From: an uncultured Collinsella sp.
Lineage (GTDB): Bacteria; Actinomycetota; Coriobacteriia; Coriobacteriales; Coriobacteriaceae
DNA length: 5,899 nucleotides
Assembly (NCBI GenBank): GCA_900550835.1
Contig: URTP01000122.1
Coordinates: 1-5,899 of the forward strand
Reading direction: 5' to 3'
The first letter of the stretch is position 1, and the number at the start of each line of letters is the position of its first letter. The notes under the pieces are model-generated. The model was not told the origin of the DNA and searched no databases. It saw nothing but the letters and a program-made list of their open reading frames with translations. This document shows positions 1 through 5,877 of the stretch, piece by piece. The position numbers and the translations under genes are program-made.

Positions 1-811
1 CCGCGTCATGGTCTCGCCCGCCCCCCTCGCCCTGCCTGCCAGTATGGATGCTAACTGCGAGGTGCAGGTCGTCGAGGGTGACTTGCCGGCACATCGTCTG
101 GCCTTTGAGGACGCCCGCAGGCTTGCCGCGCAAATCGCGCCGGAGCTCGAGCTTATCTATGGCTTTGAATGCGATTGGTACGAGGGCTGCGAACCCTTGG
201 TTGAGCGCTGGTCCCAGGGCGCCGTGGTGCGCTTGGGCAGCGTGCATTGGATTGGCGACCCGGGCGATATCATGGCCGGCGCCGCGGGCACGGCGGGAAC
301 GGAGAGCGTCGCTCGTCCCGATACGCCCGATTCGCTTTGTGGCTGGATCGACGACGATACCAACCTGCATGTTTGGGAAAACTTAGGCGTACGCGGCGTA
401 TGGGAACACTACGTCGACGACTGGTGCCGTGCTTGCGAAAGCTCGCTCAACTTTGACGTGATGGCCCACCCCGACCTGGTCATGCGCTTTTCGAAGGAAG
501 GCTTTGCGCCCGACTTTGACCCCGCGCCGTTTTGGCAGCAGATGGCCGAGTGCGCGCACGATACGGGTCGCCGCGTTGAGGTCTCGACGGCTGCACCGCG
601 CAAGGGCCTTGACGACTACTATCCCGCAACCGGCCTTTTGCGCTGTTTTGCCCATGCCGAGGTGCCCATTACCTTTGGCTCAGACGCGCACCGCGCCTGC
701 GATATTTGTTGGAACATCCGCGAGGCCCAGGCCCACGCCTACGACTGCGGCTACCGAACCTTCGATATCCCCCACCCCACCGGCGAATGGGAACCCACGC
801 CCCTCGCCTAA
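1..811 (+). CDS. hisJ: Histidinol-phosphatase, PHP superfamily (HisJ/HisK type), 5' end outside window
   Basis: Predicted to hydrolyse L-histidinol phosphate to histidinol, the penultimate stage of histidine synthesis, in the cytoplasm. The frame is open to the left window edge, so the first ATG visible (position 8) is probably internal and the N-terminal HxH metal motif is missing from view. Counting from that ATG, PHP-type metal-site motifs are visible: GFECD around residues 52-56, GSVH ending at H80, AHPD with H154, EVST with E191, and GSDAH with D226 and H228. The sequence between H80 and H154 contains the Trp-rich WIDDDTNLHVWE stretch. I recall similar sequences from coriobacterial members of this family. 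It converges on hisE, the end of the his operon, which supports a histidine role because HisB here is only the dehydratase and lacks a phosphatase domain. The residues just before LALP look unusual: SPAP replaces the usual T-D/E-H motif. The TAA stop is at 809-811. Confidence 0.85.
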   Translation, partial: RVMVSPAPLALPASMDANCEVQVVEGDLPAHRLAFEDARRLAAQIAPELELIYGFECDWYEGCEPLVERWSQGAVVRLGSVHWIGDPGDIMAGAAGTAGTESVARPDTPDSLCGWIDDDTNLHVWENLGVRGVWEHYVDDWCRACESSLNFDVMAHPDLVMRFSKEGFAPDFDPAPFWQQMAECAHDTGRRVEVSTAAPRKGLDDYYPATGLLRCFAHAEVPITFGSDAHRACDICWNIREAQAHAYDCGYRTFDIPHPTGEWEPTPLA

Positions 812-813
812 CT

Positions 814-831
814 GGTCGTTTAAGAACGTCC
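814..831. terminator. Short hairpin between convergent hisJ and hisE (weak terminator candidate)
   Basis: The 27-nt gap between the two convergent stop codons holds GGTCGTT-TAAG-AACGTCC, a 7-bp stem with one T-T mismatch and a 4-nt loop. It lies where a bidirectional terminator is expected, but there is no T-run on either side, so intrinsic termination is uncertain. Confidence 0.35.
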
Positions 832-838
832 CCAATGA

Positions 839-1144
839 CTAGTGGCGGCGGGCGTTGAGTTCGCCGAGGGGTATGCCGTAGCGCTCGAGCGTCACGAGCA
901 GGTGGTAGATCAGGTCGCCGGCCTCGTAGCGGATGTGATCGTGGTCGTTATCCTTGCAGGCCATGATCACCTCGCTCGCCTCCTCGGCAAGCTTCTTGAG
1001 AAGCTCGTCCTCGACGTCGGTCAGCAGACGCGCGGTATAGCTCTCCTGCGGCGATGCGTCGCGACGACCGTGAATCACCTCGGCCAGTCCCGTCAGCGTC
1101 TCACCGATGTTTCCCGGCTGCACGTTAGCTGTTCTGACTCCCAT
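839..1144 (-). CDS. hisE: Phosphoribosyl-ATP pyrophosphatase HisE
   Basis: Cytoplasmic enzyme that hydrolyses phosphoribosyl-ATP to phosphoribosyl-AMP and pyrophosphate, step two of histidine synthesis. The 101-residue protein is the usual size for a stand-alone HisE. It shows the family pattern of an all-alpha MazG-like fold: SPQESYTARLL at residues 31-41, KKLAEEASEVIMA at 50-62 with metal-ligand glutamates E54, E55 and E58, and EAGDLIYHLLV at 74-84 with E74 and D77. The ATG at 1142-1144 is preceded by a GAGAGGA ribosome binding sequence about 7 nt away. It is the last gene of the operon, 15 nt after the stop of the small RDAC-like gene, and is not fused to hisI as it is in enterobacteria. 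It ends in TAG, convergent with the phosphatase gene. Confidence 0.95.
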   Translation of the reverse strand: MGVRTANVQPGNIGETLTGLAEVIHGRRDASPQESYTARLLTDVEDELLKKLAEEASEVIMACKDNDHDHIRYEAGDLIYHLLVTLERYGIPLGELNARRH

Positions 1145-1159
1145 GGTTATTTCCTCTCG

Positions 1160-1387
1160 TTACTGCAGCGTAAAGTAGGTACCGGCCTCATCGAACCGAG
1201 GCTTTGCGCCCTTTTTCTCAAAGAACTCGACGATGACGGCATGGGCCTCATCGAGCCTTTCCTTCTCGGCCTCGAGCCAAAGCGACTGCGCCCCGCAGGC
1301 ATCAGTCAGGTGCACGCGGCATGGCACGCCCGCGCGGAGGAGCTCGGTGTTGCATTCGGCGACCTCGAACGGCGTCACGACTTTCAT
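1160..1387 (-). CDS. Small RDAC-family-like protein of unknown function, inside the his operon
   Basis: A 75-residue soluble protein with no signal peptide or membrane segment. The core is a CRVHLTDACGAQSLWLE stretch at about residues 23-39, with cysteines C12, C23 and C31, followed by a charged helix-like segment (EAEKERLDEAHAVIVEFFEKK, in outline) and a short tail ending in TYFTLQ. The H-L-x-DACG-x-QS pattern resembles small proteins I recall being named RDAC family in coriobacterial and clostridial genomes; here the R is T. Its function is not known to me. Its start overlaps the hisI stop as ATGA (1384-1387), with a GGGGGAG ribosome binding sequence inside the end of hisI, and hisE starts 15 nt after its stop. 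It is therefore very likely a translated member of the operon and not a chance frame. A role tied to HisI/HisE or the PRA intermediates is only inference from position. Confidence 0.75.
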   Translation of the reverse strand: MKVVTPFEVAECNTELLRAGVPCRVHLTDACGAQSLWLEAEKERLDEAHAVIVEFFEKKGAKPRFDEAGTYFTLQ

Positions 1388-1725
1388 CGCACTCCCCCTT
1401 CCACGCGCTTAAAGAAGCAGGTACGGTTGCCGGTATGGCAGGCCGGGCCCGGTGAGTCCACCTTGACCAGCAGCGTATCGCTATCGCAGTCGGCCCAGAG
1501 CTCCTTGACCTCCTGCATGTTGCCACTCGTCGCGCCCTTGTTCCAGAGCTCCTGACGGCTGCGACTCCAAAACCACGTGGTCCCGGTCTTGAGCGTCAGC
1601 CCCACCGATTCCTCGTTCATCCAAGCAACCATAAGCACCTCACCGGTGTCATGCTGCTGAACCACGCAAGGAATCAGCCCGCGGGCGTCGTATTTAAGCT
1701 CGGTAGCATTTATTACCTCAGTCAT
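1384..1725 (-). CDS. hisI: Phosphoribosyl-AMP cyclohydrolase HisI
   Basis: Zinc- and magnesium-dependent enzyme that opens the adenine ring of phosphoribosyl-AMP to give ProFAR, step three of the pathway. From the chosen start the protein is 113 residues, normal for stand-alone HisI. Family motifs are clear: FWSRSRQELWNKGATSGN at 52-69, the DCDSD metal motif at 79-83 (C80), and PACHTGNRTCFF at 94-105, giving the other zinc cysteines C96 and C103. The frame stays open upstream to an ATG at 1863, but those extra 46 residues are unlike HisI and are encoded by the inverted-repeat element, so I reject the long form. Two adjacent ATGs (1728 and 1725) follow a GGGAG sequence; the second is better spaced and is used here. 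The stop overlaps the next gene's start in ATGA, indicating coupled translation. It is separated from hisF by about 145 nt, unlike the other, tighter junctions. Confidence 0.95.
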   Translation of the reverse strand: MTEVINATELKYDARGLIPCVVQQHDTGEVLMVAWMNEESVGLTLKTGTTWFWSRSRQELWNKGATSGNMQEVKELWADCDSDTLLVKVDSPGPACHTGNRTCFFKRVEGGVR

Positions 1726-1730
1726 CATTT

Positions 1731-1735
1731 CTCCC
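1731..1735 (-). promoter_or_regulatory. Ribosome binding site of hisI
   Basis: GGGAG on the minus strand lies 2 nt before the ATG at 1728 and 5 nt before the ATG at 1725. It supports initiation here and not at the distant ATG at 1863. Confidence 0.6.
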
Positions 1736-1767
1736 AAGTAACAAACGAAATCCCACAGGTCGGCGAG

Positions 1768-1865
1768 GGTTGTCCAGGTGCCGCAGGTTGCCGCGAAAGA
1801 GGAGCGACGCGTACTTTGGTACGCGAGCGACGGTTTGAGCGGCAAGATGCGGTGCCTGGGCAAGC
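1768..1865. repeat. Large imperfect inverted repeat between hisF and hisI
   Basis: The outer arms are 1768-1798 and 1834-1865. The right arm reverse-complemented matches the left at 24 of 31 positions, counted by eye, with one single-base bulge. Inside is a perfect 7-bp palindrome, CGCGTAC-tttg-GTACGCG (1808-1825). An 8-bp direct repeat GAGCGACG (1802-1809 and 1825-1832) overlaps the palindrome's edges. The element fills most of the 147-nt gap between the hisF stop and the hisI start. Three of the arm mismatches are G-U wobbles only in plus-strand RNA, so the his transcript itself would fold somewhat less well. There is no T-run, so it is not an ordinary terminator. It looks like a dispersed REP/MITE-type element or an mRNA-processing or stability hairpin. 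Confidence 0.75.
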
Positions 1866-1872
1866 CGCAGCA

Positions 1873-2655
1873 CTAGAAGTCCAGCCTCACAGGGATGCCT
1901 TGGCTGGCCATATACTCCTTCACCTGGCGAATGCTGAAAGTTCCAAAGTGAAAGACGCTGGCCGCCAGCACGGCATCGGCCTCGCCCTCGATCACGCCCT
2001 CGGCAAAATGCTCGAGCGTGCCCACGCCGCCGCTTGCGATCACCGGGATCGGCACCGCGCGCGCCACGGCGCGGGTGAGTGCCAGGTCGAAGCCAGCCTT
2101 GGTGCCGTCGCGATCCATGCTGGTGAGCAAGATCTCACCGGCGCCGCGACGAGCCGCTTCCTCGGCCCACGCCACCGCATCGATACCCGTGGCGTTGCCA
2201 CCGCCCGCCGTGAAGACCTCCCACTTGTCGGCATCCGGCTGCCCAGGCAGGCCGACGCGCTTGGCATCGATCGCCACGACCACGGCCTGGCTGCCAAACG
2301 CCGCGGCAGCTTGGCTGATCAGCAACGGGTCGCGCACGGCGGCAGAGTTGAGCGATACCTTGTCGGCACCGGCCGCCACCATCGTTCGCATGCCCGCAAG
2401 GTCGCGAAAGCCACCGCCCACGGTGTAGGGAATGGCGAGCTCCTCGGCCGCATGCGCCGCCATCTCGATGGTCGTCGCACGGTTGTCGCTCGTGGCAGTG
2501 ATGTCCAGGAACACGACCTCGTCCGCACCCTCGCGATCGTAGGCACGGGCAAGCTCCACCGGATCGCCCGCATCGCGCAGGCTCACAAAGTTGACGCCCT
2601 TGACCACGCGGCCGTCCTTAACGTCCAGGCAGGGAATGACGCGTTTGGTAAGCAT
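1873..2655 (-). CDS. hisF: Imidazole glycerol phosphate synthase cyclase subunit HisF
   Basis: Cyclase subunit of the HisH-HisF complex. It uses ammonia, normally channelled from HisH, to convert PRFAR into imidazole glycerol phosphate and AICAR. The 260-residue protein is a full (beta-alpha)8 barrel. Both catalytic aspartates are present: D11 in IPCLDVKDGRVVKG and D130 in VVAIDAKR. The phosphate-binding glycine motifs TVGGGFRD (78-85) and VIASGGVG (205-212) are intact, as is GEILLTSMDRDGTK (173-186). A short insertion, GLPGQPDADK, follows AIDAKRV and lengthens that loop compared with well-known HisF proteins. The start lies 3 nt after the hisA stop, with a strong AGGGGAGGAG ribosome binding sequence embedded in the end of hisA. 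HisF is intact although its partner gene hisH is frameshifted; the family is known to accept free ammonia in vitro, so activity without HisH is conceivable. Confidence 0.97.
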   Translation of the reverse strand: MLTKRVIPCLDVKDGRVVKGVNFVSLRDAGDPVELARAYDREGADEVVFLDITATSDNRATTIEMAAHAAEELAIPYTVGGGFRDLAGMRTMVAAGADKVSLNSAAVRDPLLISQAAAAFGSQAVVVAIDAKRVGLPGQPDADKWEVFTAGGGNATGIDAVAWAEEAARRGAGEILLTSMDRDGTKAGFDLALTRAVARAVPIPVIASGGVGTLEHFAEGVIEGEADAVLAASVFHFGTFSIRQVKEYMASQGIPVRLDF

Positions 2656-2658
2656 GGG

Positions 2659-3402
2659 CTACTCCTCCCCTCGCGCGGCGGCCAACGCCTGTACCAGCGT
2701 AAAGTTGCCCTCGTAGAGCGCGCGACCGGTGATGGCGCCCTCAATAGCGCCCTCGCCCACCGCGGCGAGCGCACGGATATCATCGAGCGTCGAGATGCCG
2801 CCCGACGCCACAACGGGAAAGCCCGCGACCTCGGCCACGTGGCGATATGCTGCCACGTCGATGCCCGTCTGCATACCGTCGCGCGCGATATCGGTATACA
2901 CCAGATGTTTAAAGCCCAGCTCGGTGAGCTGCGCCACGGCGTCGTCGAGCGCCACACCCGCGCCGTCGCGCCAACCATTCACCTTGACCTGGCCGTCACG
3001 GGCGGCAATGTCTGCCACCAGTAACTCGCCAAAGCCTTGCGCCGCCACCTCGGCAAATCCCGGCTCGGTCACGAGCACCGTGCCTAGCGCGATGCGACGC
3101 GCGCCGTAGCCGGCCAGCTCGTCGATGCGCGCGAGCGAACGAACGCCGCCGCCCACGTCCGCGGACAGACCGTCGACGCCGCAGATGGCCTTAATCGCTG
3201 CCGAGTTGGCAGCGCACGCGTCCTCGTCCTCGCCAAAGGCAGCGGACAGGTCGACGACGTGCACCCAGCTCGCGCCCTGCTCGGCAAAGGAGCGGGCAAC
3301 GGCCACGGGGTCGTCAGAATACACCTTACAGCGGCTCCGGTCGCCGCGCTCCAGGCGCACGACCTTGCCGCCGATCAAATCGATTGCGGGAAACAGAATC
3401 AT
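2659..3402 (-). CDS. hisA: ProFAR isomerase HisA
   Basis: Catalyses the Amadori rearrangement of ProFAR to PRFAR, the substrate of HisF. The 247-residue protein is a (beta-alpha)8 barrel homologous to HisF. The N-terminal FPAIDLIGGKVVRL segment gives catalytic D8. The ADVGGGVRS phosphate-binding loop is at 81-89, VADIAARDGQVKVNGW at 129-144 contains D131, and VYTDIARDGMQTG at 168-180 contains the second catalytic aspartate D171. VVASGGIS forms the C-terminal phosphate site. This is the HisA pattern and not the dual-substrate PriA call with certainty: in many actinobacteria PriA also serves tryptophan synthesis, and whether a separate trpF exists cannot be judged here. The ATG overlaps the hisH stop (ATGA at 3399-3402), preceded by a GAGGGGG ribosome binding sequence about 7 nt upstream. 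Confidence 0.95.
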   Translation of the reverse strand: MILFPAIDLIGGKVVRLERGDRSRCKVYSDDPVAVARSFAEQGASWVHVVDLSAAFGEDEDACAANSAAIKAICGVDGLSADVGGGVRSLARIDELAGYGARRIALGTVLVTEPGFAEVAAQGFGELLVADIAARDGQVKVNGWRDGAGVALDDAVAQLTELGFKHLVYTDIARDGMQTGIDVAAYRHVAEVAGFPVVASGGISTLDDIRALAAVGEGAIEGAITGRALYEGNFTLVQALAAARGEE

Positions 3403-4093
3403 CGGCCGGCCCCCTCGACGATGCTCACGAAGTTCTTAAGGATGCGCTGACCCAGCGCAGAGGATTTCTCGGGATGGAACTGGCAGCCCCACACGTTGCC
3501 GTGGCGCACGATGCACGGGAAGCTCCGTGTATAGTGCGTGCGCGCCAACACATCGGCGGCATCGACGTCGTCGGCCACCGCGTAGCTGTGAGTGAAATAC
3601 ATGTTGGCGCCCTCGGCAAAACCGGCAAGCAACGGATCGGCCGCACCGGCGGGCGTCATGCGCACCTGGTCCCAGCCCACGTGCGGGACCTTCAGACGGC
3701 TCGACTCCAGGTGCGTGCACGAGCCACGCATGATGCCCAGGCCATCGCCCCAGGGCCCACCGGCCTGCTCGGAGGCATCGTCGTCCGCGTCCGCGTCCTC
3801 GTTCGCAGGCACGCCCTCGTTGCCGCGCTCAAAAAACAGCTGAAGGCCCAGGCAGATGCCGAGCAGCGGAGTTCCGGCGGCAACGGCATCGAGCACGGCC
3901 ACCTCCTCGCCGCTCTGACGCATAAAGGCGATCGCGTCATAGAACGCACCCACGCCCGGGATGACCAGGCCGTCGGCGTTGCGGATCTGCTCCGGATCGT
4001 CCGACGTGCAGGCGGCAGCACCGGCGCGCGCAAGCCCGCGCACGACGAGTTGCCCTTGTGGTAGTCGACCACCACGATCTTCGGTTCGCCCAC
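3399..4093 (-). pseudogene. hisH: Glutamine amidotransferase subunit HisH, frameshifted near its 5' end
   Basis: HisH hydrolyses glutamine and passes ammonia to HisF. The probable start is the GTG at 4093-4091, with GGAGG 6 nt upstream. It begins MGEPKIVVVDYHKGN, the normal first strand of HisH. After N15 (about 4049) that frame turns into unrelated sequence and stops at 3692. The remaining HisH continues in another frame from about 4049: VVRGLARAGAA, GLVIPGVGAF, the nucleophile motif GICLGLQLFFE (Cys codon near 3852), KVPHVGWD, and the GCQFHPE His/Glu pair. Compared with the usual GNLxSVxxALxxxGA spacing, about 7 nt seem to be missing; a single-base indel with a shorter loop is also possible. 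No classic slippery heptamer is visible. The in-frame GTG at 4106 reads through an unrelated N-terminus and lacks the first beta strand. Also odd is an acidic Asp-rich insertion of about 20 residues (coded at 3750-3812). Either a real mutation or an assembly error is possible. Confidence 0.82.
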
Positions 4094-4099
4094 GCGGCC

Positions 4100-4104
4100 C
4101 CTCC
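4100..4104 (-). promoter_or_regulatory. Ribosome binding site that fixes the hisH start
   Basis: GGAGG on the minus strand lies 6 nt before the GTG at 4093-4091. It points to initiation in the frame that encodes the genuine HisH N-terminus, and so exposes the frame break downstream. Confidence 0.7.
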
Positions 4105-4118
4105 ACTTCTCATCATCC

Positions 4119-4159
4119 AAAACCACCACAAAGAGGACAGGCATCTTCGTGGTGGTTTT
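4119..4159 (-). terminator. Strong intrinsic-terminator-like hairpin between hisB and hisH
   Basis: On the minus strand a 16-nt arm beginning AAAACCACCAC pairs with a 16-nt arm ending GTGGTGGTTTT around a 9-nt loop. All positions pair, one as a G-U wobble. The A-tract and T-tract at the stem ends give a terminator shape on either strand, though the T-run is only four. The hairpin begins 13 nt after the hisB stop, and the hisH GTG lies 25 nt beyond it, leaving little room for a new promoter. It may be a partial terminator that lowers expression of hisHAFI-hisE relative to hisCB, an attenuator, or an inserted repeat. Confidence 0.75.
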
Positions 4160-4172
4160 ACCCTTGTGACGG

Positions 4173-4760
4173 TTACAGCGAGCCCTTGGTGCTGGGGATA
4201 CCCTGCACGCGGGGATCGAGTTCGCAGGCGCGGCGCATCGTGCGGCCCACGGCCTTAAAGGCGGCCTCGATAATGTGGTGCGAATTGCCGCCCGCCAGCT
4301 CGCGCACGTGCAGCGTGAGCTTGGCATCGCGCGCAAAGGCATAGAAGAACTCGACGGCCAGCTCGGTATCAAAGCTGCCCACGCGCTCAGTCGGCACGGG
4401 CAGCTCGCAATAGGCCTGCCCGCGACCCGAGATATCCACGGCGGCCATCACGAGTGTCTCGTCCATGGCGATCGCCGCGTCGGCAAAGCGCGTAATACCC
4501 GCCTTGTCGCCCAGCGCCTGGCAAAACGCCTCGCCCAGCACAATGCCCGTGTCCTCAACGGTGTGGTGCGCGTCGACCTCGACGTCGCCCACCGCATGCA
4601 CCGTCAGATCGAACAGGCCATGGCGGCCAAAAGCGTTGAGCATGTGGTCGAAAAACGGCACGCCGGTCGAGATATCGCACACGCCAGATCCGTCCAGGTC
4701 GAGCTTTACGACAATGTCGGTCTCGCCCGTCTTGCGGGTTACCTCGGCATAGCGGTCCAT
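4173..4760 (-). CDS. hisB: Imidazoleglycerol-phosphate dehydratase HisB
   Basis: Manganese-dependent enzyme that dehydrates imidazole glycerol phosphate to imidazole acetol phosphate. The 195-residue protein is the monofunctional form, with no N-terminal histidinol-phosphatase domain; the PHP phosphatase at the left of the window would supply that activity. The two pseudo-repeated metal-binding halves are visible: FFDHMLNAFGRHGLFDL at 36-52 followed by VDAHHTVEDTGI at 62-73, and GGNSHHIIEAAFKA near 157-170, in the second half of the protein. The ATG directly follows the hisC TAG with no gap, and an AAGGAGGAG ribosome binding sequence (4767-4775) sits in the last codons of hisC, 6 nt from the start. 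It ends in TAA, 13 nt before the terminator-like hairpin. Confidence 0.97.
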   Translation of the reverse strand: MDRYAEVTRKTGETDIVVKLDLDGSGVCDISTGVPFFDHMLNAFGRHGLFDLTVHAVGDVEVDAHHTVEDTGIVLGEAFCQALGDKAGITRFADAAIAMDETLVMAAVDISGRGQAYCELPVPTERVGSFDTELAVEFFYAFARDAKLTLHVRELAGGNSHHIIEAAFKAVGRTMRRACELDPRVQGIPSTKGSL

Positions 4761-5876
4761 CTACATCTCCTCCTTCACCAGCGCGGCAAACGCGGCCAGC
4801 ACCTCGTCGTTTTCCTGCGGCGTACCCACAGTGATGCGCAGACAGTCCGCAAGCCCCGGCGCGTAGCTAAAGTCGCGCACCAAAATCGAATACTCGTCGC
4901 GCAGACGCTCGCGCACGCGCGTGGCATGCGGCGTGCGCACGAGCACAAAGTTCGCCGCGCTCGGCCATGCCTCCACGGGCATGCCCTCGGCAGCCATTGC
5001 GCGCAGGGCGCACAGCTCGCGCTCGCGCTCGGATGCGATCTGTGCCACCACGGGCGTGTAGGCATCACGGGCACGCACGCAGGCAAGTGCTGCCGCCTGG
5101 CTCAGCACGTTAACTGAATAGATCTGGCGAATCGCCGCGAACACGTCGATGACTTCCGGCGCCGCGATCACGTAACCCAGACGCGTACCGGCAGCGCCAA
5201 ACGCCTTGGACAACGTATGCAGAATCACCAGGTTGGGATGCTCGGCGATAAGCCCCTGCGCCGTGGTGACCGCGCCAAACGAATCGTCGGCAAACTCCAC
5301 GTAGGCCTCGTCAACCATTACCATGCCGGGGCACGCATCGCACAGCGCCGCGACAAAGTCGAGCGGTGCCACGTCACCCGTGGGGTTGTTGGGCGAGGTC
5401 ACGATTGCCAGGTTGCACTCGGACGCCGCCGCAAGCACGGCTGCCTGGTCGAGCTCAAAGGTCGCGGGGTCGCGCCACACGTCGCGCACCTCGGTCTGAC
5501 AGAGCGACGCAAAGAACGCATACTCGCTAAAGCACGGCGGGCAGTTGAGCAGGGTCCGTCCCGCGCCGCCAAACGCCAACAGGTAGTTATAAAGCAGCTC
5601 GTCGCCGCCGTTGCCCACGCAGACATTCTCGCGCGTCACGCCATGCCAAGCGGCAAGCTCGTCGCGCAGGTCGTTGGACATGGGGTCGGGATAGCGGTTG
5701 AGCGGCGTGGCGGCAAGCGCCGCATCAACCGCCTCGCGCACGTCGGCCGGCACGGGGTAGGTGTTCTCGTTTGCCGAAAGGTTGATGCGCGTGGGCGTAA
5801 AGTTGGGATCGTAGGGCTCAATGCCGGCCAAGTAGGGCTGGACGAGCTCCTTCATGCGCGGCGTGAGTTCGGCCAT
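4761..5876 (-). CDS. hisC: Histidinol-phosphate aminotransferase HisC
   Basis: PLP-dependent class I/II aminotransferase converting imidazole acetol phosphate and glutamate to histidinol phosphate and 2-oxoglutarate. The 371-residue protein has the full motif set: INLSANENTYP at 31-41, YPDPMSNDLRDELA at 62-75, GNGGDELL at 88-95 for phosphate binding, SPNNPTGD at 161-168, VDEAYVEF at 188-195 with PLP-contacting D189 and Y192, and TLSKAFGAAGTRLGY at 221-235, where K224 should form the Schiff base. LRITVG near 346-351 carries the substrate-carboxylate arginine R347. The family also includes aromatic aminotransferases, but the operon position makes HisC the clear choice. The start has a perfect AAGGAGG ribosome binding sequence (5883-5889) 6 nt upstream. 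The stop abuts the hisB ATG. Confidence 0.97.
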   Translation of the reverse strand: MAELTPRMKELVQPYLAGIEPYDPNFTPTRINLSANENTYPVPADVREAVDAALAATPLNRYPDPMSNDLRDELAAWHGVTRENVCVGNGGDELLYNYLLAFGGAGRTLLNCPPCFSEYAFFASLCQTEVRDVWRDPATFELDQAAVLAAASECNLAIVTSPNNPTGDVAPLDFVAALCDACPGMVMVDEAYVEFADDSFGAVTTAQGLIAEHPNLVILHTLSKAFGAAGTRLGYVIAAPEVIDVFAAIRQIYSVNVLSQAAALACVRARDAYTPVVAQIASERERELCALRAMAAEGMPVEAWPSAANFVLVRTPHATRVRERLRDEYSILVRDFSYAPGLADCLRITVGTPQENDEVLAAFAALVKEEM

Positions 5877-5877
5877 A

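Noticed and set aside
1808..1825. CGCGTAC palindrome as an intrinsic terminator of hisF
   Set aside because: There is no T-run after the stem on the minus strand, and the palindrome is the centre of a larger symmetric element.
1726..1863. N-terminal extension of HisI from an ATG at 1863
   Set aside because: The extra residues do not resemble HisI, are encoded by the inverted-repeat element, and the GGGAG site lies at the downstream ATG pair.
1651..3024. Long 457-codon open frame on the plus strand opposite hisF and hisA
   Set aside because: It is the antisense shadow of two clear his genes in GC-rich DNA. It has low-complexity His/Arg/Ala-rich sequence, no recognisable domain and no convincing ribosome binding site.
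4040..4052. Programmed ribosomal frameshift as the explanation of split hisH
   Set aside because: No slippery heptamer or downstream pseudoknot is evident, and family spacing suggests missing residues as well as a frame change. Not fully excluded.
3692..4372. Single 226-codon minus-strand gene across the hisB end and hisH start
   Set aside because: Only a short part (KIVVVDYHKGN) is real coding sequence, namely the start of hisH; the rest is out of frame with hisB and hisH.
4275..5117. 280-codon open frame on the plus strand opposite hisB and hisC
   Set aside because: Antisense shadow with His/Arg-rich composition, spanning the junction of two well-supported genes.
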